Shown here: positions 24,500 through 33,811 of the stretch, in pieces
Layout of the letters: every line of letters starts with the position of its first letter
Position numbering within the stretch: the stretch's first letter is position 1
Assembly: GCA_032719365.1 (NCBI GenBank)
Contig: CM064867.1
Span: forward strand, 42,371,651-42,435,650
Length of the DNA: 64,000 nt
Reading direction: 5' to 3'
DNA from: Prinsepia uniflora
Taxonomy: Eukaryota; Streptophyta; Magnoliopsida; Rosales; Rosaceae
Program-made: the position numbers and the translations under genes
Notes under the pieces: generated by a model
What the model was told of the DNA's origin: nothing
Seen by the model: the letters and a program-made list of their open reading frames with translations, nothing else
The model's database searches: none

Positions 24500-26183
24500 G
24501 TGTAACACTGATTCGGTGTTCTTCGAATAGCCGAGTTTGATTCGACTGGATTGAGGTAAGTGTTCATGTAATTGAATTCACAGAACCTTAATTGGTTCCA
24601 TAGCGATGCTAATAGACTGTTCAATTGTTGAAAACAGTGCATAATTGATGGATGTTGAACCGGGTCGTCTCGCGGGTTACAGGACCCGAATGACAGAGAA
24701 ACGGGTTGGGACGATGACACTGTAGCAGGCGCGTGGTTTTCACGCGCAGCCATTCACTGCGTCGCGTGACGACGCTTGGGCATGAATCCTGAGGTGAGGT
24801 CAACATGACGTTTGACCTATTTAATATAGCGAACATTTTAGAGTTGGTTTCGAGTCAATGGGACACCGTTTCGATATTGTTTCGAGGGTCCGAAGGTTTA
24901 TGTTACGTGTTTAATTAATATTTAATTCCCGGAAAATTATGGTGAATTGATATGATGTTTATTATGTCATTAGTGACGATGAGTAATGATTTTGGTCTGG
25001 ATTTGAGATACTTGGAAAATTTCAAAAATTACAGAAATGCGTGCAGCTCGAAAAGCGAGCGATTTGGACAGTGTGTGAGTGGACGTTTGTTTTATAAACC
25101 ATTATGCATGCATAGTTAAATGATTTACATGATTGATTGCATGATTTGAATTGCAATGATGTCCTGATGATGTGGCTTGATTATTTGTGATTTAATGATT
25201 ATTTTAATCGGTCGTTCAGGTACGTTTTACGGGAAATATGCAAATGATATTTTGGGTTAGGCCCAGAGTCAAAAAGGTTTTGAAAAGGATATTTTGACTT
25301 TATTGGTGAGCCAAGGATGATTTTTGGATTATTTTATTGTTTTCAAATGTGATATTACGGATTTACGTGTAAATGGCATTTGGGCTTGAGACCCTGTTGG
25401 GAATGCCTTTGAATTGGTTTGAAGTCATGAATATGATTGATATGTGTTGTGGTATGGATTGTGTTTATGTTTGTGGATACTGGATACTGGATCATGTTCT
25501 GGATGGTGCGAGTGCAATTCCTAGACGTGACTCGGATGTTGCGTGAGTGCAGTTCCCGAGTATGTGGTACGTCTAGATGGTGCGTGTGCAGTTCCCAGAC
25601 ATGACTGATATTACTCGAAAGGTGCCTGAATGCAGTTACCGAGGTTGGCCTACGTGTAGTGCGGATGTGATAGTGTGAATGTTGGTGCACTTGTGAACAG
25701 TGCTGGTTGATTGATTGATTGTGCACTTGTGAGTAGTGCTGTTTGATGTGGGTTATGATTACGTACTGATATTGAGTACCGGTTTTTGGTCTGTGTGGCC
25801 AGGTGATTATGTTTTCATATGTTTGGCTTGAGAGCCGGGATTTGATACTTGTTATGTGATTTGGCTGAAAAGCCGATGATTGTGATTCATCTATTTTTCC
25901 CTATGCATGCATGGTTTGATAAACTGGAGGGTAAATGATGTATTTTGAAATGTGTTTCAAATGATATAATTTTTTTCCGCTCATACCTTTTCTGTTTTGA
26001 TGAGCCTCCAGGCCATGGCACAACGTTCGGGGCTGATAGAGTGGCGGAGGCATGAGCGGAAATCAGTGCAGTTATCCCTGGTCTGACAGGTGCTGAAGGG
26101 TAGTTTCGGAACTTCAGTTGACTTGTCAAGCAGGAGCAGGACCGGGCACGGTTATCAAAGTCCAGTTGGGACGAGTCCTGTCA
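24500..26183 (+). repeat. LTR fragment D (3' part), probably the 3' LTR of element C
   Basis: From about 24500 the sequence aligns with LTR C at about 19460 onward. Shared parts are GAG/GTAAGT (24553-24561), GC hairpin (24729-24747), GTGTGAGTGGAC (25073-25084) with a decayed partner near 25976-25986, a pyrimidine tract and CAG, and the end GAGTCCTGTCA at 26183. The start of the LTR is missing. Immediately after 26183 an Athila-type RT sequence begins, so the LTR end marks an insertion into that element. The right target copy would be TTATG. Confidence 0.78.
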
Positions 26184-26186
26184 TTA

Positions 26187-26553
26187 TGCCCTTGGGAGGG
26201 CTTCGAATCTTATTCAAGGAGAATCCTATGCATGAACTTGGCTGGACTAATGCCCTTAATGTAAGCAATAGTCCAACCAATGGCCATTCGATGGTACGAA
26301 GAACATGGACAAGCATGTCTTCCTCGTATGTACTGAGATTTTCGGCTACGATGACTGGGAGAGTTTGGTTGCTGCCTAGGTAGGCATATTTGAGATGTTC
26401 TAGGAGGGGTTTAATCTCAAGAACAGGGGGAGAGACGTGAGAGGGCAAGGTCTCTGTGGTGGTGAGGGGCAAGGATTCATATGGGACCTTAAACGAGTAC
26501 ATGTGAGGTATGGCATTGAGGTAGGGCAATTCGGCCATGGTGTTGGGGTCCAT
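26187..26553 (-). pseudogene. Athila-type reverse transcriptase, N-terminal fragment
   Basis: The minus-strand frame contains PPVLEIKPLLEHLKYAYLG, then QTLPVIVAENL and a LVHVLR segment, the characteristic lead-in to Athila RT (LELKPLP.HLKYAYLG...LPVIIA..L). The frame ends at the junction with LTR D at 26183/26184, before any polymerase motif. The adjoining element removed the rest. Confidence 0.8.
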
Positions 26554-26616
26554 TGTGGTTTTGGGTTTAGGGGCAAAGGTGATGGCTTTCTATAGGTCAT
26601 CCTCCACACATGACAG

Positions 26617-27003
26617 TTAAAGATTCTCATTAAGAAGCATATCCAACGTATTCAAAGGGAAATCAACAATAGATTCCGCTGGATAGTGCATAGTATCATG
26701 TATAGAGAAAGTACGAAGCTCACCTAAACCCGGAATAGATACCTTTCCATTCCTCACATCAATGAGGCATTCGGCCGTGGCCAACAAAGGAAATCCAAAG
26801 ATCAGTGGAGGATCTTCATTATTGTCAATCCTATCCATCTTCAAGACATACAAATCACCGGGGATGCAAGTATCTCCGATTTGAACCACAACTTCCTCAA
26901 GTACCCCTACAAGGTTAGAAACTGAAGCATTAGCCAATCTAACACAAAGATGAGTAGGCTTAAGTTCTCCTAAGTTCAAAGACTTATAAACATGGAAAGG
27001 CAT
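26617..27003 (-). pseudogene. Athila-type aspartic protease fragment
   Basis: The open frame of 128 codons begins MPFHVYKSLNLGELKPT, continues with LANASVSNLVGVLEEVVVQI and contains DPPLIFGFPLLATAECLIDV. These correspond to the LMP..Y..LGLGELKPT and P(I/L)ILGRPFLAT....IDV segments of Athila proteases. The catalytic D-(S/T)-G triad would lie upstream, where the frame is broken. Divergence such as FGF for LGR indicates decay. Confidence 0.8.
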
Positions 27004-27204
27004 AATGTTAATTGAGGCTCCCGTATCACATAAACAATGTTCAAAACTTTTAGATTGAATAACACAAGGAAGTGAAGGAGGTTAGGATCATTGACAATTG
27101 GGGCGTCAAACCTTCTATTACCAGAAACTAAGTCCTTGATGAGCTTTGCAAATATGGGCATATGCTTCAGGATCATGGAAAAAGGGAGGGTGATTTGAAG
27201 CTGC

Positions 27205-29126
27205 TACAGCATCCTAATGATCTCGTGCTCGAATGCCTCCTTGTTCTTGTCTAGGTTTTGAAGCCTGCGAGGGAATGGATAAGAGACATTATTAGAAAAC
27301 TCAAAAGACACCTTCTTAGACATTTTTTTGGAATTAGAAGGAGTTTTAGAGTTAAAAAGTCCAGCATGTTGCCGGGGTACTGCAAGGGTAGCCGAAATGG
27401 ATGCATCCTGTTCCAATGCCTTGTCCTTTGAGTTCAAGGGCTGTTGTTGGGTGCTTGGCTCTTGGGTTCCAGGGACCTTAACCTATGGTTCTTCATCTTG
27501 AAAGTAAGCTTAAGTTGGTGCCCCGTGGGTGGTCTCATTCGAGAACAAAAAGGGGGCAGATTGCACACCATTCGGCGCTGGAAATTCCTGATGGTTCCAG
27601 CATTGATTACTCGGGTACCTTGCTGGATTTTGAGTGTATGGATGGGATTTTTGGACAGCAGGGACCTGGGGGGCTTGAATCATGATTCCTAGAAGTGTAT
27701 GTTGGGCTAGAAAACTCAGTGCCACTCCGGAGGGTTATCTAATTCGTTGTTGGTCCTTGGGGACCCTTTGGATTCACAATAACTTGACTACGGAACTTAC
27801 CAAGCTCTCTTTGATTGAGTTGATTGGAAATCTACCCAAATTGCCTCTCTATGTTGGTAATAGAATGTCTAGTCTCATTCATGAAGGCATTGGTTATGGC
27901 TTGGCGAGTTCGAGATTCATTCATGAATGCATTAGTGTGATGTGCCATAGTTGCAAGTGCATCCTCCCATGACTTACCAGTTGAACCTTGAGTTGAGAAT
28001 GTACCTTAGGGATGCATAGAAGGAGCAGCAACGTGAGGTTAATGGAATCCAGAGGGTGGCAAGGGATTAGAAACATTTAGGTTGCTGTTCCATCTAAAAT
28101 TCGGATGGTTCTTCCATCTCGGGTTGTAAGAGTTTGAAAAAGGATCATTTTGGGGCCATTGAGCATTGTACCTGCCAACATAGTTGGTATCACCTATTTT
28201 TATGCACTTATTCGAAGAGTGTCCTTGAACTGAACACACCTTACAAACCATGGTATTATTAGCCTTAACCCTACAAAATTGCTTTACCAAAGCCGTGAGT
28301 TATGCAATAGACCCATCCTTGTCTCTAGTTTTGGCCATGGACCTAAATGAGTGGCCTCGGTAACTAAACTGTTTCTCTCTTTGAGCTATCTTCTCAAATG
28401 CAATTCAGGCCTCGGTTGCTGTGCCATCTAAGTTACGTTGAGATAGGGAGTTTACCATAGTACGATCCCCATAAGTAAGACATCCATAAAACGACATTAT
28501 GAGCTGATGATCCTCAATGTTGTGATGGGGACAAGCATGAAGCATCTCATTAAACCTTTCCCAATACTCATAAAATGCTTCATCTTGGAGCTATCTAGGA
28601 TTTATAATCTTAGCCTTAAACTCATTAGTATTCTCAATTGGATAGTATTAGGTGAGCAATAAACTAGACAATTCAGTCCATATACGAATAGAGGCGTGTG
28701 AAAGTGAATGAAACCAAGCCTTAGCCTTATCCTTAAGTGAAAAGTTAAACAGCCTCAACCTAATTTCATTATCAGTCATCCCATTGATACGAAGAGTAAA
28801 ACAAACCTCGAGAAATTCTTTGATATGAAGATGAGGGTCTGCCCCAAAGAGTCCATCAAACGTAGGCAACATGTGAATTGTCCCGGACTTAAGCTCAAAG
28901 TTCTCAACTGTGCTTGCGGGAAAGACAATGGGAAATAGGTCTTTCGGCACATGAGGAGCAGAAAACTCCCAAAGAAGCCTAGGGGCAGGAGGAGGGACAA
29001 GAGCACGATCTTGTGGGTTGGCCATGGCACGAGGGCTTGGTGGGGGGCTGCCATGAATAGAAGAATTTTGTTAGGATGGATTTAAGCCGTGAGACCTACC
29101 CTCCACTGAAGAGCTGCGTGACATTT
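27205..29126 (-). pseudogene. Athila-type gag, decayed
   Basis: The best preserved part is the minus frame from 29025: MANPQDRALVPPPAPR, then MLPTFDGLFGADPHLHIKEF and RLRLFNFSLKDKAKAWFHSL, matching the plant retrotransposon gag core (F.G...EDP..HL.EF...LRLFPFSLKDKAK.WL.SL). A stop follows at 28648. A zinc-knuckle-like CKVCSVQGHSSNKC lies at about 28197-28238 in the frame 28039-28290. Further fragments with Athila-like linker sequence reach about 27205. Several frameshifts and stops separate these parts, so no product is expected. Confidence 0.8.
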
Positions 29127-29196
29127 ACTAGTACCTTGAAAACAAATAAACAAACCAAGTTAGATAATTCCAAAATATATGGACACCGTTGAGGAA

Positions 29197-29218
29197 CAAG
29201 TCCCTAGAAATGACGCCA
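29197..29218 (-). other. Primer-binding site, Asp-tRNA type
   Basis: Minus strand TGGCGTCATTTCTAGGGACTTG, preceded by AAGTTTT. This resembles the TTTTTGGCG... tag of Athila/Tat elements and differs from the iMet site of all other elements in the window. Confidence 0.85.
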
Positions 29219-29224
29219 AAAACT

Positions 29225-30534
29225 TGATTGAAGATTTATCAACCAAGAGAGTATGATTGATTAAGTCCTAATGTAATACTTTGCAAGTGCACAAAATCAT
29301 ATCACGAGTATAGTAGGTTTGCAATCGAGGACTTGTTCAACATGAGTCCACTTAGTTCAGAATGAAGTAACTTGATTAAGAAGTACAAAATTATTCGGGG
29401 AGGAGGGGGGGTTGTTTCAGTGGTGATTAGCACAAAATTGAATGATGACAACAAAGTGCAAAATGATGAAAACTTGATTAGAAAGTAAATTGGCTGATTA
29501 GGACGAATTAGTACATGTTATCCACCTTTACCAATTATAGTTCTCCTTAGACTTTGTTAATTAGAATAAAATGCATGTATCTGAATTAAGTGCTCGGGAA
29601 GGGTCCGGCTAAGGTTCACCCCACTCGTATTATCTTCTCTTAGATTGCATGTATAAGCGTGATGTGCCCGACCTTAAACAACTATTACCGATGGCGTTTG
29701 ATAATACAAGAAACATGAAGAAGATTTGATGACATTACACTATCCCTAGAAAAATTATGTGCAATTCTAGTGAGTCATGAGTTTAGATTACGAATAAGAT
29801 TCCCCCTCTTAAACGTGATGCTACAAATTGCAAGGTGATGCACGAACAACGGGTGATCAAACTTATAAGCATAAATTAAGTTCATGAAGCGTAGCAATCC
29901 AAAAAATTTAGGCATACATAACAACCATAATCAACAACCAGAAATCTAAGTATGAACTAACATGTATAGGGCTTCAAACAGCCCTAATCCTTAAGGAAAC
30001 TACTCATGCATATATAAGTTAACAAACATCATAATTGAATACTTATAAACTTAAAGTGATTATGGATTCAGAAACACAAATACTAAGATGAATGATTCGT
30101 GAGAGAAGTGGCAAGAACACTTCTTCTTCTCCCAAGCTTCACGTCACAAAGAAGATGCAAGAATCGAATCCAAAAGCATGAACAATAGGGTAAATTGCGG
30201 CTAACTTTATGATGAATTTGAGTATTTCGACATAATTTTGGGACCTTAAGAGATAAATTGGACGACCTCAAACAATGAGAAAACAACTATTTATATCCCT
30301 TAACACATGCCCAGCATCCCCCAAAAAGAAAGGGAAAATAATGTCCTAAACTAGGAAGGCAAAATCCTTAGCAGCGAAAACAAGCCTAGCTACAATTTGT
30401 GTACTTCTTGGATAAGGAATCATCTTTCCTTCTTTCTTTCCACTTCTCGACTCTGGATTTAACTAGGGATTCATTTAATTATCTTCCAAATTAGCTCACA
30501 AAGCCCTAAAATAAAGGAAAAGGGATACAATTGC
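29225..30534 (-). repeat. Athila-like LTR, first segment
   Basis: The LTR end, CTTCAATCA on the minus strand, lies at 29225, a few bases from the primer-binding site. The LTR runs rightwards to 30534, where solo LTR E is inserted, and resumes at 47353. The two parts total about 1.8 kb. No inverted-box module or hairpin array is present, unlike the surrounding LARD LTRs. Confidence 0.78.
30530..30534. repeat. Target-site duplication ATTGC (second copy 47348-47352)
   Basis: ATTGC borders solo LTR E at both outer ends although nearly 17 kb of nested sequence lies between, which supports the nesting order. Confidence 0.92.
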
Positions 30535-31278
30535 TGACAGGACCAATCCCAATCCCATCGGGATTAACACGGGATGACCGTACTCCAGTCCGACATGAAT
30601 TGTCAGACAAGGGAAATTTCCGACCTTTGCCCTCTCAGGCAATCAGCGTACTCCAGGATCTGGAGGAGGTATGTGATATCTCGGTTTCTACTACAGTCCA
30701 CATCCGCTGTCAACCTGAAGGGCAGTGAAAACATTAAAAGCTGTGAGTGGACAAAACAAGAGTTTATAAAAACATTTCTTAAGAAAGACATTTGTACCCT
30801 TCACTAAAAAGCATGCATGCATTCGAAAACCATTTATCCAGAAAAACCATAGGTGGGAACTAAGCCCAAAACCATAAAGATACCAACCATACGGGCCACT
30901 GCCCAAATCCATACGGGACTCAGCCCCAAAACCTGTATACATCACACATCATATATCGTATACATCACATATCATATATCATATATACATATAATTCACA
31001 CAACCAATCCTGTCACGGTTTCCAAAGCTTCGAGCGTGCTACCCGGGGTCTCAAACCCAAGTATCTTAGAGTAAGGAACCCATGAGAGTAAGGAACCCAA
31101 CTAGGGGGCGACTCCACTTATCGATGCTCCGTGACTACTCCGGGGTCCACCCAGGCCAACGACCCTCCCCGGAGGAGATAATAGAAGTACAGAAAGGTAT
31201 ATGAACATATATATACATATAACATACACATTCAAGCCCAGTCCCCCTGAACCGTCATGATCCATAATATCCATGCCA

Positions 31279-31281
<3 letters not shown>

Positions 31282-31310
<29 letters not shown>
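31282..31310. repeat. (AT)n microsatellite
   Basis: 29 bases of alternating A and T inside solo LTR E. It is not present in the related LTRs. Confidence 0.95.
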
Positions 31311-31313
<3 letters not shown>

Positions 31314-32181
31314 AACATCCTCCATGCCTGGTTCCCATAAACCGTCAAGTACCAGAATAACCTTTCCAGGGTTCATGCCGGTTCCCATAAACCGCCATGA
31401 ACTTGGAAATCCATTTAGGGTCCCTGACCCGAATTCATCAATGTAAAACAACTGGGTCTCGTGCCCGAACATATGCCATCAGTTGGGCATAGTGCCCGAT
31501 ATCTAAGGGTCAGTCACGACTCCGATCGTAGTGATGTGTGCAACCATCCATCTAGGATTGCCCTCAATCCTAGTATGTCGCTGTGAACGTATCAACCGAC
31601 GCGACCACTACAAGATCATAGTGCACTCATCACCGATCGATATCCTCAACCGTCCGCACTCCGAAGTCGAGCCTCCATCGACTACCTGACAATAGATCGT
31701 GCATCGTGACCTCTCCGGAAGGAACATATCCAAATCCAGAGGTGAGCATCGTATCGTCGATCGCCGTGCACATAGCACTCACCGCGACCACCATTCAGAC
31801 CCGTAGGTCATCAATAGGGTCATATGCCCTAGACAAAACCAAATGGGTCTCCTAACTGAGTTTATCCTTTTGAAACCCCAAAACCATTTCATTTAAACCG
31901 ATAAAGAAAGTACAACCCCGTATAGGAACCGTATAGGGCCGAAACCTCGAAATACTTGCCTATACGTAACCACACATCCAAATGCACTCATGGCATCACA
32001 AAAAAGTATTTAAAACATATAATAAACATTTATGCATGCACCAATTTATAAAACAAGGTCCACTCATAGACCGTCCGAGCTACCGCCTCGATTTACGTGC
32101 CATACGGCTCTCCCGAGCTAATCACTATCACCGGGACTCCCAAACCTGTCCAAATCGTAATAGAAGCTTACTAACTACTTA

Positions 32182-32186
32182 ATTAA
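32182..32186. repeat. Target-site duplication ATTAA (second copy 45843-45847)
   Basis: ATTAA flanks solo LTR F on both sides, and LTR E continues directly beyond the second copy. Confidence 0.92.
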
Positions 32187-32840
32187 TGTGACGACCCATC
32201 CCGAATTAATAGGATTAATTAGGAATTAATGACGGATTAGCCTCGCTAATCGAAGACTAATCGGGGATTAGACGAGGATTAGCGAACGTTCCGGCGAAAT
32301 GACGATTTTGCCCCTAGAATGGGTAAATCGTTGAATTTCTCTTCAGGCAGTCAAATGGACTTTGGCCGATGACTGTGACGTAGTTCTTGACGTCACGAGT
32401 TCATAGACATGTGGCCGATGACTGTGACGTAGTTCGTGACGTCACGAGTTCGTATCGTCCGAGGAAAAAGTTATGTTGTTCGGAAGTTCGAGGGAAATTT
32501 GGTAAATTGGGCCAAAAGTTGACTTCTGACCCAAGAGGTCAGATGACCGAGGGCCAAGGACCGTTACATAGATAAAGACGATACGAATCCGTAGACAGGC
32601 GGCACGTCGAATTCGGACGTTCGACGGAGAAGTTACGGTTCACGGAAGTACAAAAGTACTGTTGCACATTTTACGAGACGAGGGACTTTTGGAATTTAGT
32701 GGGGCCCAGACTTTTATCCAAAGGCCCAATGGATGAGTGACAAGTGTCACCATCCACTGGCCATCACTTTTCTTACTTGCATATCCACCCTCCCTTCATC
32801 GATAGTTCATTCCCATTTCGACCCAACAAACCCGATCTCA

Positions 32841-32868
32841 CCCCCCCCCCCCCCTCCCCCCCCCCCCC
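32841..32868. repeat. C-rich run
   Basis: 28 bases, all C except one T at 32855, inside solo LTR F. Confidence 0.95.
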
Positions 32869-33806
32869 AAAACCAATCCAACCCTTCCATTTGAGCATGC
32901 CTAAGGAGTTAGAGAGTGAGAGAGGGACTAAGGACGGACGCAGGAAGCTGGAACCGCCGTGGGCGGCGGCGTGGAGGAGGCACGACCTGAAAACGTACCC
33001 GGTTAGGCTCATTTTCATCCTTTTCTCGATTTTAATGTTATGGTTAGTTTTGGTTGATTAGGGAATGTTCATTAGGTTTTTAGGAAGTTTCTAAGATGAT
33101 TTTGGGTGGTAGTTAGTGGCTGAGAAGCCGTGGGCAGGTTTTTGAAAATGTGGACCGTGAGGAAGGAATTAAACTGTTAGGATTTAGGGTGTTTTAGGTC
33201 GTTTTGTTAATTGGAAATGATAGGAAACATTAAAATAGGAATTTAGGGATTGGATTGGAAGAAAACGGACGAAGATTGAACGGTTTCGGAGCTTGAACCG
33301 GTCACGCCAGTCCAAGTGGACCGGATTTGCAGGAAAAACGGGGCTGGCCGGTTCGGACCAGCCTGGCCGAAGGTAAGGGATGATCTGCAGTAGCCGGCGC
33401 GTGGGACCACGCGCAGGCCATCCTTGGGGCACGTGCGAGCGCGTGAGGAGGAATTTGGGAATTCTTTCAACACACGAAACCTTCTATTCGATGTAAAGAA
33501 CATTTTGGGACTGGTTTCGTGTCAATCGGACATCGTTTCGATATAGTTCGGGTTGTCCGAAGGTTTAGGTTCGAGTTTAAATTAGTTAGAAAATCGGGAA
33601 AATTATGGGACTTCAATGAGAGGTTAATGAAGCTATTAGTAACCCTCTAAATGAATTTGGACAGGTTTGGGAATCCCAGAGGCGACGATTTACCCGGGAG
33701 ACGATTATGGCACTCGTATCGAGGCGCGGCTTCGAACGGTCTGTGAGTGGACCTTTCTTTCGAATTCGATGCATGAATAAATGTTTATAAATGCTTTTAA
33801 TACATG

Positions 33807-33811
33807 TTTTG
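33807..33811. repeat. Target-site duplication TTTTG (second copy 43456-43460)
   Basis: TTTTG flanks the complete LARD on both sides, and LTR F continues beyond each copy. Confidence 0.95.

Larger units (their letters stand above)
21648..24500 (+). mobile_element. Interior of element C with decayed gag-pol
   Basis: It begins with a primer-binding site at 21651-21662. Next comes ATGCCTCCGAAGCATAAGCC (from 21691), which reads MPPKHKPRARP, close to the MPPRRR start of the TR-GAG gag at 54796, and then decays. GGAACGTTTGGCACTTAGGATGCCAAGGAC (22167-22196) also occurs in the B interior on the other strand. Protease and RT relics follow at 22866-23053 and about 23296-23436. The end at about 24500 runs into a truncated LTR without a polypurine tract. 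The element is therefore a shortened Ty3/gypsy derivative bridging coding and fully non-coding LARDs. Confidence 0.75.
26184..29224 (-). mobile_element. Interior of an Athila-like Ty3/gypsy element, truncated
   Basis: Read on the minus strand, this runs from an Asp-type primer-binding site (29218) through gag, a zinc knuckle, protease and the first part of RT, where it stops against LTR D. The order and sequences match the plant Athila lineage. All reading frames are interrupted, so it is inactive. The rest of RT, RNase H, integrase and the 3' LTR are absent. Confidence 0.85.
30535..32186 (-). repeat. Solo LTR E, first segment (ends at 47347)
   Basis: The minus-strand LTR end GGTCCTGTCA is at 30535, and its start TGTAATGACCTGTCCCG is at 47347. 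With the inner insertion removed the LTR is about 3.15 kb and is flanked by ATTGC. This segment holds inverted boxes CTGTGAGTGGAC (30741-30752) and GTCCACTCATAG (32058-32069, one mismatch). It also has hairpin motifs at about 30850-30930 and 31370-31510, and an AT microsatellite at 31282-31310. It is interrupted by solo LTR F. Confidence 0.9.
32187..33811 (+). repeat. Solo LTR F, first segment (ends at 45842)
   Basis: It starts TGTGACGACCCATCCCG and ends CCGGTCCTAACA at 45842. Without its two inner insertions it is about 3.25 kb. This part has a 49-bp tandem duplication (32364-32412 and 32413 onward) that doubles the TGACGT inverted pair. It also has a decayed palindrome (32727-32760), a C-rich run (32841-32868), the GC hairpin GCGCGTGG-GA-CCACGCGC (33397-33414) and the first inverted box CTGTGAGTGGAC (33741-33752). 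It is the plus-orientation relative of the solo LTR at 12824. The complete LARD is inserted 60 bases after the box. Confidence 0.9.

Noticed and set aside
24241..24540. 99-codon plus-strand frame
   Set aside because: It has no similarity I recognise to gag or pol, falls in decayed interior running into a truncated LTR, and its start is not preserved in related sequence.
26090..26383. 97-codon plus-strand frame spanning the LTR D end
   Set aside because: It straddles the junction between LTR D and the Athila RT fragment, which is clearly coded on the other strand.
32841..32868. C-run as a possible G-quadruplex regulator
   Set aside because: It is a near-pure homopolymer inside one solo LTR and is not shared by related LTRs. 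It is more simply a slippage tract, and prone to sequencing error.
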